Positions 1 through 7,758 of a stretch of DNA of 64,000 bases are shown piece after piece. The stretch is from an uncultured Litoreibacter sp. (GTDB lineage: Bacteria; Pseudomonadota; Alphaproteobacteria; Rhodobacterales; Rhodobacteraceae): assembly GCF_947487515.1 (NCBI RefSeq), contig NZ_CANKWO010000002.1, positions 186,001 to 250,000 on the forward strand, in the 5' to 3' direction. The notes beneath the pieces were generated by a model. That model did not search any database. It was given only the letters and a program-made list of their open reading frames with translations, and was not told the DNA's origin. The stretch's first letter is position 1; the number at the start of each line of letters is the position of its first letter. A program made the position numbers and the translations under genes.

Positions 1-4
1 GTAT

Positions 5-412
5 TTACGCTGAGTGCCTCAAAACATTCGCACGAATTTCAGTTGTCGAAACATCGATTGTGCGTGGTAAATACACCACCTGACACAGGCTCTTCAAACT
101 ATCGAATTCACCCTGCCAGTCGTCCCCCATACCAAAAACGTCGACATTGAAGCGCCTGATATCAAGGACCTTCTGACTCCAGCATTTTTCGGGAACAACC
201 TCTTCAACAAAGCGGCACGACCGCAGAATCGAGGCGCGGTCTTCATAGGATATCACCGCCTTTTTGCCCTTACGCGCGTTGAAGTCATCGGTCGACAATC
301 CAACGATTAACCGATCACCAAAATAGCTTAACCGTTCCAGTAAACGGACATGCCCCACATGAAACATATCGAACGTCCCATACGTCAGTACGACCTTGTC
401 CTTACTCTCCAT
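5..412 (-). CDS. TagD-like cytidylyltransferase (glycerol-3-phosphate cytidylyltransferase family)
   Basis: 135 residues, a complete small nucleotidyltransferase of the HIGH superfamily. The CTP-binding HxGH motif is at residues 18-21, after YGTFD at 11-15, and the second signature, RT...STT, lies at 117-124. Family members join CTP to glycerol-3-phosphate or a related alcohol phosphate, making an activated precursor for surface polymers. The gene overlaps the end of the upstream LicD-like gene by 11 bases, so the two are co-transcribed and probably act together. Both are AT-richer than the rest of the window. Substrate (glycerol-3-P, ethanolamine-P or a sugar-P) cannot be read from sequence. 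The stop codon is at the very edge of the window. Confidence 0.85.
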   Translation of the reverse strand: MESKDKVVLTYGTFDMFHVGHVRLLERLSYFGDRLIVGLSTDDFNARKGKKAVISYEDRASILRSCRFVEEVVPEKCWSQKVLDIRRFNVDVFGMGDDWQGEFDSLKSLCQVVYLPRTIDVSTTEIRANVLRHSA

Positions 413-1295
413 TGTTCAACTCGCTCAATAATGCCGAGAACTTCTGTTTCTGGGCCACCCAAGGAAACGTGAACCGCGAATTCGGAATTCTCCAGTCGTC
501 GCCATAATTCTCCTTAAGCAACACCTCGGGATGTGCAGGCAATGGAACGCCACTAATCGGGCAGGTCTTCAAAGGCCAAACATCTGAGTACGTTAATTGT
601 TTGCGAGAATACGGAAAAATATTGTAGCGGCGGTGCGTCCCATAGGCTGGGAATAAATCCACTTCGAAGCCTTCAATATTTGGAAGTTTGATAATCGCAT
701 TCTTGCTTTCAATCAGACGGCATTCAATCCCCTCCGCAAGCAGGCAGGCCAAGAGAAGCTTGAACTCTTCGGCTGCATCCTCGTCACGGCGCACCGGCAA
801 TATTACCGCAAGATCAACATCGTCATCGTAAGGAATAAGCCCCTTATCGCGGACCAAACCCAAAAGCGTCCCAGAGTTCGCAAAGGCCTCGTACCCCAGA
901 TCATTCAGCACCGCTATTATCTTGCGGATACCTTCATAGATGGCCTCTTCCTCACAATCCGCTAGCTGCTTGTCCATAAAGCCGTGCGCGCCAAACGAAA
1001 CGCCGCCCAGATGCTCCTTAAGCTGATCTTCGAAGCTGTCATACAAGTGCATCGCTCCGGCCTTCTCCCGAGCTTCGCGCAACATAGCCATCTGTTTGTT
1101 CGCGGCTGCCGCACGACAGCGACCCACAACCGCGTTTGCGACGAATGCTTCGCGGAACTCTATAAGGCCGCGTAGCTCTGCTGGCATGTCATCCATGGCA
1201 CGCAGACGTTTTCGCGGCTGTAAATCCGAATTGTTTTCTTGCAACGCTCTAATTGCGTCACTTCTAAATTCAATTAATTCTTCGTGCTTACCCAC
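402..1295 (-). CDS. LicD/fukutin-like phosphotransferase
   Basis: The middle of the protein carries the LicD-type nucleotidyltransferase-fold signature: a Ser-Gly-Thr-Leu-Leu-Gly helix followed by the acidic metal site YDDDVDL (about residues 142-162 of the 297-residue form). LicD proteins move phosphocholine or a similar phospho-alcohol from a CDP carrier onto glycans, which fits the TagD-like gene overlapping its 3' end. The frame is open up to a TTG at 1367, which would add 24 hydrophobic residues that look like a membrane segment. I prefer the GTG at 1295 because a GGAG lies 8 bases upstream of it and none precedes the TTG. The hydrophobic stretch may just reflect AT-rich DNA, so the start is uncertain. 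Acceptor unknown. Confidence 0.75.
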   Translation of the reverse strand: MGKHEELIEFRSDAIRALQENNSDLQPRKRLRAMDDMPAELRGLIEFREAFVANAVVGRCRAAAANKQMAMLREAREKAGAMHLYDSFEDQLKEHLGGVSFGAHGFMDKQLADCEEEAIYEGIRKIIAVLNDLGYEAFANSGTLLGLVRDKGLIPYDDDVDLAVILPVRRDEDAAEEFKLLLACLLAEGIECRLIESKNAIIKLPNIEGFEVDLFPAYGTHRRYNIFPYSRKQLTYSDVWPLKTCPISGVPLPAHPEVLLKENYGDDWRIPNSRFTFPWVAQKQKFSALLSELNNGE

Positions 1296-1424
1296 ACTAA
1301 AAACTCCAACACACAAAATAACTACAAACACTTCAATCAACGAAGTATGGCGCAATTTAAACGTCAATTAAAATTAATAATTAATAAAATTTGGTTAACA
1401 TTTCGCAAGCAAAACAGTTTTCCA

Positions 1425-1455
1425 TAAAAAAAGGCGCTCCAAACGAAGCGCCTTT
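1425..1455 (-). terminator. Rho-independent terminator of rplK-rplA
   Basis: A perfect 9-bp stem pairs 1430-1438 with 1447-1455, with an 8-base loop. Read on the minus strand it ends in a run of seven T residues. It lies about 60 bases after the rplA stop and separates the ribosomal genes from the LicD-like gene. Confidence 0.9.
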
Positions 1456-1512
1456 CAGAAATTTTTAGAGCAGCGACTAAGCGCCTATATAATAGGCACT
1501 CATTCCTTCGCT

Positions 1513-2211
1513 TTAGTTGCCAGTTGCGTTGTCCACAGAGATGGTAACGCTTGGGCCCATTGTCGAAGACACAACGATCTTCTTCATGTATGTGCCCTTG
1601 GAACCCGCTGGGCGAGCTTTGCCAACTGCGTCGATAAACGCGCGAACGTTTTCAACCAGCTTGTCTTCGCCGAAAGAAGCTTTGCCGACACCTGCGTGTA
1701 CAACACCAGCTTTTTCAACTTTGAACTGAACTTCGCCGCCCTTCGCAGCTTCAACAGCCGCTTTGACGTCCATAGTAACTGTACCAACCTTCGGGTTAGG
1801 CATCAGGTTACGTGGGCCAAGAACTTTACCCAGACGACCAACGATTGGCATCATGTCTGGTGTTGCAATGCAGCGATCGAAGTCGATCTTGCCGGATTGC
1901 ACGATTTCCATCAGGTCCTCGGCACCAACGATGTCTGCGCCAGCCGCTTTGGCTTCTTCAGCTTTCGCATCACGCGCAAAAACAGCAACGCGCATGGTTT
2001 TGCCTGTGCCGTTTGGCAAAGCAACCACACCGCGGACCATTTGGTCGGCGTGACGTGGGTCAACGCCCAAGTTCATTGCGATTTCTACAGTTTCGTCGAA
2101 TTTCGCTTTCGCGTTGTTCTTTACCAGAGCAACAGCTTCTTCGACAGTGACGTTGCGCTTGCCAGCGAATTGCTCACGAGCGGCGGTAGTGCGTTTTCCG
2201 TACTTAGCCAT
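1513..2211 (-). CDS. rplA: 50S ribosomal protein L1
   Basis: 232 residues, the usual bacterial length, with the L1 signature region [18 protein letters not shown] at about 130-147. L1 binds 23S rRNA to form the L1 stalk that moves the E-site tRNA, and in many bacteria it represses its own operon by binding the leader mRNA. Its ATG shares one base with the rplK stop (TAATG at 2209-2213), and a GAGGTG ribosome-binding site lies inside the end of rplK, so translation is coupled. It is the last gene before a strong terminator; rplJ and rplL do not follow. Confidence 0.98.
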   Translation of the reverse strand: MAKYGKRTTAAREQFAGKRNVTVEEAVALVKNNAKAKFDETVEIAMNLGVDPRHADQMVRGVVALPNGTGKTMRVAVFARDAKAEEAKAAGADIVGAEDLMEIVQSGKIDFDRCIATPDMMPIVGRLGKVLGPRNLMPNPKVGTVTMDVKAAVEAAKGGEVQFKVEKAGVVHAGVGKASFGEDKLVENVRAFIDAVGKARPAGSKGTYMKKIVVSSTMGPSVTISVDNATGN

Positions 2212-2636
2212 TACTTCACCTCGATGCCCATAGAACGGGCAGAGCCCAGAATGATCTGCATAGCCGCGTCGATGTCGTTCGCGTTCAGATCTTTCATTTT
2301 CGCTTCAGCGATCTCTTTGACCTGCTTGCTGGTCACATGGCCAACAACTTCGCGAGAAGGTGTTTTAGAGCCGGACTTCAGCTTCGCCGCTTTCTTCAGG
2401 AAGTAGGACGCAGGTGGCGTCTTGATGTCCATCGAGAACGATTTGTCTTGGTAATATGTAATCACAGTTGGGCAAGGCGCACCTGGCTCCAGATCCTGTG
2501 TCTTGGCGTTGAATGCCTTACAGAATTCCATGATGTTAATACCGCGTTGACCCAATGCTGGGCCTACGGGTGGGGATGGGTTGGCTTGACCTGCAGGAAC
2601 CTGCAGTTTCATCGTACCAGCGATCTTCTTGGCCAT
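2211..2636 (-). CDS. rplK: 50S ribosomal protein L11
   Basis: 141 residues. The N-terminal [19 protein letters not shown] stretch (about 14-32) is the hinge recognised by thiopeptides, and the C-terminal domain has the usual RNA-binding segment. L11 forms the base of the GTPase-associated stalk and is needed for activation of Rel/SpoT-type stringent factors; a spoT/rel gene lies at 38.4 kb. A clear AAGGAG lies before the ATG. It is first in a two-gene unit with rplA, downstream of nusG by 104 bases. Confidence 0.98.
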   Translation of the reverse strand: MAKKIAGTMKLQVPAGQANPSPPVGPALGQRGINIMEFCKAFNAKTQDLEPGAPCPTVITYYQDKSFSMDIKTPPASYFLKKAAKLKSGSKTPSREVVGHVTSKQVKEIAEAKMKDLNANDIDAAMQIILGSARSMGIEVK

Positions 2637-2740
2637 TGGCCTTCTCCTTTATCAACACCCTCGGGTCGCGACCGTCGGGCAAGTGGTTGTCGTGGTCCGG
2701 TTCGCAGCACGCGTGCCGCTCGCCTCCCACGTGATGCACA

Positions 2741-3274
2741 TCAGGCCGTTTTGGCGACCTGTGTGAATTCCAGTTCGACCGGCGTAGCGCGGCCAAAAAT
2801 CGAGACAGTCACCTTCAGGCGCTGGTTCTCGTCGTCTACTTCTTCGACCTGACCTGCGAAGCCCTCGAACGGGCCTTCGGTCACATTCACGTTCTCGCCG
2901 ATCTCGAACACAATGGTCGAGCGTGGCGCTTCCGCCCCCTCTTCGACGCGGCCCAAGATGGCCTGAACCTCGGCATCACGCATCGGGCTTGGCTTGCCTT
3001 GCGGGCCCAAGAAACCTGTAACGCGGTTGATCGAGCTAATCAGGTGGTAGCCGCGGTCGGACATGTCCATGCGCACCAGCACATAGCCAGGCATGAAGCG
3101 ACGCTCGGCGGTCACTTTTTTGTTGCGGCGGATTTCGATGACTTCCTCAGTCGGAACCAGAACTTCAACGATTTCGTCCTGCAGGCCATTTTCTTCAGCA
3201 GCAGCGCGAATTTGTTCCGCGATCCGCTTCTCGAAGTTGGATAGCACTGATACCGAATACCAACGTTTTGCCAT
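2741..3274 (-). CDS. nusG: transcription termination/antitermination factor NusG
   Basis: 177 residues. The N-terminal NGN domain begins KRWYSVSVLSNFEKRIAEQI (3-22) and includes the PGYVLVRM strand (about 63-70) that contacts RNA polymerase. The C-terminal KOW domain holds the VTEGPFEGFAGQVEEVD motif (about 130-146), which binds Rho or ribosomal protein S10. It lies upstream of rplK as usual. However, its normal immediate neighbour secE is 1.5 kb away, because a PLP-enzyme gene sits between them. No anti-termination insertion is present. Confidence 0.98.
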   Translation of the reverse strand: MAKRWYSVSVLSNFEKRIAEQIRAAAEENGLQDEIVEVLVPTEEVIEIRRNKKVTAERRFMPGYVLVRMDMSDRGYHLISSINRVTGFLGPQGKPSPMRDAEVQAILGRVEEGAEAPRSTIVFEIGENVNVTEGPFEGFAGQVEEVDDENQRLKVTVSIFGRATPVELEFTQVAKTA

Positions 3275-3493
3275 CTTGCCTGCGCCTCTATCTGTTCCGG
3301 CCTAGCCGGTAAGTTCCAATATTCCCAACAAGTTACACCAAAAAATTAGGTGACTCTTGCCGAAACGAAAACAGCGCGCATCTCGAATCGATACGCGCCA
3401 ACTGTCCGTGTTGAGCGCTGCATTACGCCGCTATCGCCCAAGATTCAAGGGGTTGCGCCGTGAATTAAGCCAGCCTCACCCATTCACAGCGCA

Positions 3494-3523
3494 GTTAATT
3501 GTTGGCCCGTTAATTGTTGGCCC
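3494..3523. repeat. 15-bp perfect tandem duplication across a stop codon
   Basis: The unit GTTAATTGTTGGCCC occurs at 3494-3508 and again at 3509-3523. The second copy holds the stop codon and last sense codons of the PLP-enzyme gene; the first copy lies just downstream of the stop. A slippage or replication duplication is the simplest explanation. It would leave the reading frame intact because the stop copy nearest the gene is preserved. Confidence 0.9.
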
Positions 3524-4670
3524 GTGTCAGAGCCTGCTCAAGATCATAGATCAGATCGCTCACGTCCTCGATGCCGATAGAAAGGCGCAAAAGCTGCGGG
3601 TGTACCGGAAACCCTTCGCCCGAAACGGTTTTGCGGTGCTCAATCAGGCTTTCGACCCCACCAAGGGATGTTGCGGGGTAGAACACCTCGCAATACCGCG
3701 TGACGTCGATTGCCGTTTGCTCCGACCCTTTAACGATAATTGACATCATGCCACCAAATTTGCCGTCGGTTTGCAACTTGGCCACGGCATGTCCTGGATC
3801 GGACGGCAAACCGGGGTAGAGCACCTTTTCCACATGAGGATGACCATCGAAATGGCGCGCCACCGCCATGGCATTTTGGCAGGAGCGCTCGACACGCAAA
3901 AACAATGTTCGCATACCTCGGATCAGCAGCCACGCATCGAATGAATGCAAAACGGTGCCCTGCAATTTGCGCACCATGTAGATGTCTTCCCAGAACTGGC
4001 CGGTTTCGCGCACAGAAAGAACGCCAGCGGTCACATCTGAATGACCGTTCAAATACTTGGTCGCGGAATGGAAGGAAATATCCGCCCCGAAGTCCAATGC
4101 CCGCGTCAAATTTGGCGGCGTGCCGGTGCAATCAGTCAGCAGTTTCGCCCCTGCCCCATGCGCTATCTCGGCGGCGGCGGCGATATCGGTGACTTCCCAA
4201 TTGGGATTGTTTGGCGTTTCAACCCAAACCAGTGCTGTCTCTTCGTGTCGCACAGCGGCGGCCAGCGCGTCTAAATCGCCAGCGGCGTAATAGCTAACTT
4301 GGATTCGGCCATTGGCTTGATAGTTTTGGATCTGCGCCAAGACCCCATGATACATGACCTCCGGCACCACCACATGCGCGCCTGTGGGCAAATGCTCAAT
4401 CACCGCCGTACAGGCCGACATGCCGGAAGCAAACAGCAGCGTTTCCTTTGCGCCCTCCAGTTCGGAAATCACCGCTTCCGCATGAGCCGTCGTCTGACTG
4501 CCATCACGGCGATACCAATAGGGCTTGCGCACCTCGTAATTCTCGTCACGGGCGTAGGTTGCCGCAGGCTGAATGGATGGCACAACCGCGCCGGTCTCCT
4601 CTTCGGTGAAATGCAAGGCTTGGGTGACCTTGGTTACCAATGAGGGGGTGCGGTTGCTTTTGTCAGTCAT
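3510..4670 (-). CDS. Cys/Met metabolism PLP-dependent enzyme (cystathionine lyase/gamma-synthase family)
   Basis: 386 residues from the ATG at 4670; a GTG at 4721 would add 17 poorly conserved residues. Family features: a YRRDGSQTTAHAE cofactor-binding region near residue 50, FASGMSA near 80, the Asp that pairs with the pyridine ring (LLTDCTGTPP, near 180), and the Schiff-base lysine in SATKYLNGHSD near 202. Members catalyse beta- or gamma-elimination or replacement on cystathionine, homocysteine or methionine; which reaction applies here cannot be decided by eye. It lies on the same strand between secE (111 bases upstream) and nusG (235 bases downstream), breaking a pair usually adjacent in bacteria. 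Its stop codon lies in a 15-bp tandem duplication. Confidence 0.85.
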   Translation of the reverse strand: MTDKSNRTPSLVTKVTQALHFTEEETGAVVPSIQPAATYARDENYEVRKPYWYRRDGSQTTAHAEAVISELEGAKETLLFASGMSACTAVIEHLPTGAHVVVPEVMYHGVLAQIQNYQANGRIQVSYYAAGDLDALAAAVRHEETALVWVETPNNPNWEVTDIAAAAEIAHGAGAKLLTDCTGTPPNLTRALDFGADISFHSATKYLNGHSDVTAGVLSVRETGQFWEDIYMVRKLQGTVLHSFDAWLLIRGMRTLFLRVERSCQNAMAVARHFDGHPHVEKVLYPGLPSDPGHAVAKLQTDGKFGGMMSIIVKGSEQTAIDVTRYCEVFYPATSLGGVESLIEHRKTVSGEGFPVHPQLLRLSIGIEDVSDLIYDLEQALTRANN

Positions 4671-4781
4671 TGGGTCAGCGCCTTTGCCGGATTGCGTCTT
4701 GGCGATCTGACAAGAAAACACACGGCTTCGCCAGCACTATTTCAAGCGCTCTTTGCAAACACCAAAATGACAGCTCAAAGG

Positions 4782-4976
4782 CTAGAACAGGTCAAAGATG
4801 CCGTTCAGGCCAGCGCGAATTCCAATATCCACAAAGGAAAAGAAGATCGCGGTGATCGTCGCCAAGATGAACACCATAACCGTCGTCAGCAAAACTTCGC
4901 GACGTGTCGGCCAAACGATTTTCGAAACCTCGCCGCGGACCTGCTGGATAAACTGTGCTGGATTCGTGCGTGCCAT
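4782..4976 (-). CDS. secE: preprotein translocase subunit SecE
   Basis: 64 residues from the ATG at 4976; the frame is open further upstream, but family length and the conserved start MARTNP support this one. The amphipathic helix QVRGEVSKIVWPTRREVLLTT (about 10-30) with the invariant WPT motif is followed by one membrane segment (VMVFILATITAIFFSFVDIGI, about 31-51). This is the single-TM form normal in alphaproteobacteria. SecE clamps SecY in the Sec channel. It lies between tRNA-Trp and nusG, matching ancestral order, but with intervening genes. Confidence 0.95.
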   Translation of the reverse strand: MARTNPAQFIQQVRGEVSKIVWPTRREVLLTTVMVFILATITAIFFSFVDIGIRAGLNGIFDLF

Positions 4977-5135
4977 GAATTCGGGACCTCTAGATGTGTT
5001 CACTGGGTCAGTTACGGCTCCTCGGCCCAGTTTGCAAGAGGGGGACTGAAGGAAACATATACTCACAAAAGGGTGCATTGGCGAAATACGGCAGGCTGTC
5101 CTAGCATGTGGGGGCAATCAGGAAAGCTCAATGCT

Positions 5136-5669
5136 ATGAAAACACTTGCCCTCGCCCTCCCTTTGATCGCAGTGCTGGCTTGGCCTGTGTCAGCCCAAAA
5201 CACGCCCACGTCAGAGCCGCCGATGACCCTGCCCCGCATGGCAGAGATCCTTACCGCATTGGATCCGGACGTAGAAACAGGCGGCACCGCATTCCGGCTT
5301 ACGGTCTCGGATGTGCCCGTGGTGATCGTCACCGACCCACTGGCAGACCGAATGCGCGCCTTGATACCTATACGAAGCGTCGACGGCATGACCGCCGAAG
5401 AAGTGATGCGCGTGATGCAGGCAAATTTCGACACAGCACTGGATGCGCGATATGCCGTCGCGCAAGGGCAGCTATGGGCGGTGTTCATCCACCCTTTGTC
5501 TCCACTTGAAAAGGATCAGTTGATTTCGGGTCTGGGGCAGGCCGCCAATCTGGCATTGACCTACGGCACGTTGTTCACCGGAGGTGCAATGCAGTTCGGC
5601 GGCGGGGATAGCACGCAATTGCACCGAGAGTTGATCGACAAATTGCTCAAGAAAGGAGAGGAAATTTAA
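5136..5669 (+). CDS. exported YbjN/CesT-like protein
   Basis: 177 residues from the ATG at 5136, which has AGGAAAG 9 bases upstream; a much longer upstream open frame overlaps secE and is not credible. Residues 1-22 form a signal peptide (hydrophobic core LALALPLIAVLAWPVSA, cleavage near AQN). The mature part looks like the alpha/beta fold of YbjN/type-III-chaperone-like proteins: a helix, strand pairs around DVPVVIVTD and YAVAQGQLWAVFIHPL, then a long helix. No catalytic motif is visible. It is the only plus-strand gene among minus-strand genes here and ends with a 4-base convergent overlap with the esterase gene. The fold call is from pattern only. Confidence 0.65.
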   Translation: MKTLALALPLIAVLAWPVSAQNTPTSEPPMTLPRMAEILTALDPDVETGGTAFRLTVSDVPVVIVTDPLADRMRALIPIRSVDGMTAEEVMRVMQANFDTALDARYAVAQGQLWAVFIHPLSPLEKDQLISGLGQAANLALTYGTLFTGGAMQFGGGDSTQLHRELIDKLLKKGEEI

Positions 5670-6451
5670 TCCTCTTCCCGCAATCTTGCGAATTGATCCA
5701 TGACCATCTGCATATAGGGCGTCCCGTCCGCGTGCGATCCGTCCAGTACTTCGCCAACCTGCGCAACATGGCCGTCAACCTTGGTATCAACAAGCGTCAC
5801 CGGAGCCCCGATCTGTTGCGCCCTTGCGGCCCCCAGTTGGGCGTTCCCAATATCGATAACCTGATCGTTGGGACCGTGGATCATCAAGCATGGTGGGCCG
5901 TCGACCTCTAACCGCCAAGGATGTACAATCGCAGCACTAATGGCGACGACCGCATCTGGCCGTGATACACGCCGAACCCAAGGCATGGGCGGGTAGGCCA
6001 ACGCCAAGCCGGCAATGCCCCCCGCTGAAATGCCCAAAACTCCGATCTTGCGCGATGCAATGCCGAGGCGCTCACCTTCAACCCATAGGTATTCGATCGC
6101 GTTGGAGACGTCTTCCATCGCAGCCGTAAACGCAGCGCCATAAAGGTTTGGGGACAGCTCCAAGCCAACCTTTTCGCTTCGCGTGACCTGCGCCCGAATA
6201 TGTTCTTGGTCGGCCTCGGAAAACGCATCCAGTTCGGTGCGTAGCCTGTAGCTGATAGATGCCATGGCAAAGCCCGCATCCGTCAATTTCTGCGCGAAAT
6301 GCCCCGTCTCTACATGGGCGCGATGCCCACGGCGAAAGCCACCACCATGTGCATAGATCACACAGGCATCGGCGGATAGGCTGTCAGGAAGGTAGAGGTC
6401 AAACTCCAGCTTGTGACGCGGGTCGTAAACTATGTCAGGGACACATTTCAT
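5666..6451 (-). CDS. alpha/beta hydrolase, carboxylesterase/acetyl-esterase type
   Basis: 261 residues. The oxyanion-hole motif HGGGF is at 35-39, the nucleophile elbow GISAGG at 140-145 (Ser142), and the acid and base are likely Asp196 (HGPNDQV) and His228 (VDGHVA). This is the hormone-sensitive-lipase/BD-FAE-like group: soluble esterases acting on small acyl esters or, in some members, acetylated sugars. There is no signal peptide, so it is probably cytoplasmic. It lies between tRNA-Trp (33 bases upstream) and a convergent exported-protein gene, in the accessory insert between tuf and secE. Substrate unknown. Confidence 0.8.
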   Translation of the reverse strand: MKCVPDIVYDPRHKLEFDLYLPDSLSADACVIYAHGGGFRRGHRAHVETGHFAQKLTDAGFAMASISYRLRTELDAFSEADQEHIRAQVTRSEKVGLELSPNLYGAAFTAAMEDVSNAIEYLWVEGERLGIASRKIGVLGISAGGIAGLALAYPPMPWVRRVSRPDAVVAISAAIVHPWRLEVDGPPCLMIHGPNDQVIDIGNAQLGAARAQQIGAPVTLVDTKVDGHVAQVGEVLDGSHADGTPYMQMVMDQFARLREED

Positions 6452-6484
6452 GGCGACCGACGTATCCCCAGCTAGGAAACAAAC

Positions 6485-6560
6485 TGGCAGGGGATGAGAG
6501 ACTCGAACTCACGACCCTCGGTTTTGGAGACCGATGCTCTACCAACTGAGCTAATCCCCT
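6485..6560 (-). tRNA. tRNA-Trp (anticodon CCA)
   Basis: 76 bases including an encoded 3' CCA (TGG at 6485-6487 on the plus strand). The acceptor stem AGGGGAT pairs with ATCCCCT (6554-6560 with 6489-6495). The D-loop has AGCTCAGTTGGTAGAGC, the anticodon stem-loop reads CGGTC-TCCAAAA-CCG with anticodon CCA, and the T-arm contains GAGTTCGAGTCTC. The position between tuf and secE is the widespread bacterial location for tRNA-Trp. The terminal CCA is genome-encoded. Confidence 0.98.
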
Positions 6561-6682
6561 GCGCTTATTGAAGAGGTGTTATTCAAGCATTGATCCCTTT
6601 GCAAGTCATCATCTGCTCAAAGAGGTCAGTTTTGGTGTTCTGCGCGCTTGCAGGGGCGACAGGCGCGCAGAAATGCCACGCA

Positions 6683-6844
6683 TTACTGACGCGGCAACCC
6701 TGACAGAATGGCAATCAACGCGTCCGTTTGGGTTTCGGTCAGGGTTTCCGCTTGGGTGGGATTCGTCACCCCAGAGGTCACCGCCACAGCAGGACCAGCT
6801 GCGATACCCAAAGCAAGGCCTAGTGCAATAATTACGTTTTTCAT
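6683..6844 (-). CDS. small exported peptide, 53 residues
   Basis: A short gene with ATG at 6842-6844 and an AAAGGA site 9 bases upstream. It begins with Met-Lys-Asn and a hydrophobic core VIIALGLALGIAAG, ending in a PAVA-type cleavage site near residues 18-22. The mature peptide is about 32 residues, rich in Thr, Gln and Glu (QAETLTETQTD), ending SGLPRQ. I do not recognise a family. It lies between tRNA-Trp and the acetyltransferase gene, in the insert that splits tuf from secE. Signal peptide plus ribosome-binding site make it more likely real than not. Confidence 0.6.
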   Translation of the reverse strand: MKNVIIALGLALGIAAGPAVAVTSGVTNPTQAETLTETQTDALIAILSGLPRQ

Positions 6845-7092
6845 CGTGTGTGTTCCTTTCGATGAACACTCGACACCCTTCGAGTTAGGGTCGAACCAAA
6901 ACGGTCCGGCACTGCTCTATGTGGGGCAAAGCGGCGCGATTGGAAGACACGAAGTCATCGCGGTGGCTCACAGCAGTGTGAGAGGGGGCAAACTAATATC
7001 TAATGGTCTGTTTTTCATCGGAAAAATTACCTCCCACCAGCCCGCACAACGCCTGTGCAAAATAGTCGATTTCTTCGCAATATGACGCCGCA

Positions 7093-7758
7093 TCACCCTT
7101 TTGAAGCGTTCCCAATCGCCAGCCGCAAAGCCGCCATGTCCGCCCCGCATATCTGAGCCTCCAAACGAATAATTTCCTCGATTGGCCAATCCCACCACGA
7201 CAGGCCTAGCAGGTCCTCAATCGTGGCAGGATCAAACCGCATGCGGACCAACTGCGCGGGGTTTCCCGCGTAAATGGCGTAGTCCGATACAGATCCGGAA
7301 ACGACGCTTCCTGCGCCAATAATCGCCCCCGAACCGATATGTGTTCCGGGAAGTATTCGCGCGCCCTGCCCGATCCAAACATCGTTACCAATCACAGTGT
7401 CTGGGCCAGGCTCCGGCATAGAAGGGCGCCCTTCATGCCCGCCGCCAAACGCCATAAAGGGAAAACTCGTAAATCCGTCATACCGATGATTTGCGGAAGA
7501 CGTTATGAACTGCACGCCATCCGCAATCTGGCAGAACTTCCCAATTGTCAGGCGCTCTGGTGAAAAACCATACAAGTATGGGGCAAGCCGCGCAGCCCAG
7601 TCATCTGGTGGTTCATGCGCGCTGGCATAGCTGTAGTCACCCACATTTATTCGTGGGTGATTCAGGATGGGTTTAAGGAAAACGGTGCCAGCGTGATGGG
7701 ATCCGTCTGGCAAGACCACGGGAAAGCGCTCTGTCGGCGCAGGAAAACGTTCAGACAT
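7093..7758 (-). CDS. CatB-like hexapeptide-repeat acetyltransferase
   Basis: 221 residues of the left-handed beta-helix xenobiotic acyltransferase group. Hexapeptide repeats run from about 120 to 165 (VIGNDVWIG, ILPGTHIGSGAIIGAGSVV), followed by the AIYAGNPA loop typical of CatB/Vat proteins. The likely catalytic His is His91 in SSANHRYDGF. Members acetylate chloramphenicol, streptogramins or sugars using acetyl-CoA; chromosomal copies in marine bacteria often have unknown natural substrates, so resistance should not be assumed. An AAGG lies 8 bases before the ATG. It stands alone, with 250-400 bp gaps on both sides. Confidence 0.85.
   Translation of the reverse strand: MSERFPAPTERFPVVLPDGSHHAGTVFLKPILNHPRINVGDYSYASAHEPPDDWAARLAPYLYGFSPERLTIGKFCQIADGVQFITSSANHRYDGFTSFPFMAFGGGHEGRPSMPEPGPDTVIGNDVWIGQGARILPGTHIGSGAIIGAGSVVSGSVSDYAIYAGNPAQLVRMRFDPATIEDLLGLSWWDWPIEEIIRLEAQICGADMAALRLAIGNASKG

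Noticed and set aside
1696-2406. 236-codon plus-strand frame opposite rplA/rplK
   Set aside because: Antisense shadow of ribosomal genes; no motif, no ribosome-binding site.
4692-5135. N-terminal extension of the exported YbjN-like protein
   Set aside because: It runs antisense through secE; the signal peptide and ribosome-binding site start the gene at 5136.
6485-6560. Integration (att) site at tRNA-Trp
   Set aside because: I found no second copy of the tRNA 3' end and no integrase in the window.
7093-7758. Chloramphenicol or streptogramin resistance gene
   Set aside because: CatB-like fold is clear but resistance cannot be inferred from family membership; many chromosomal homologues have other substrates.
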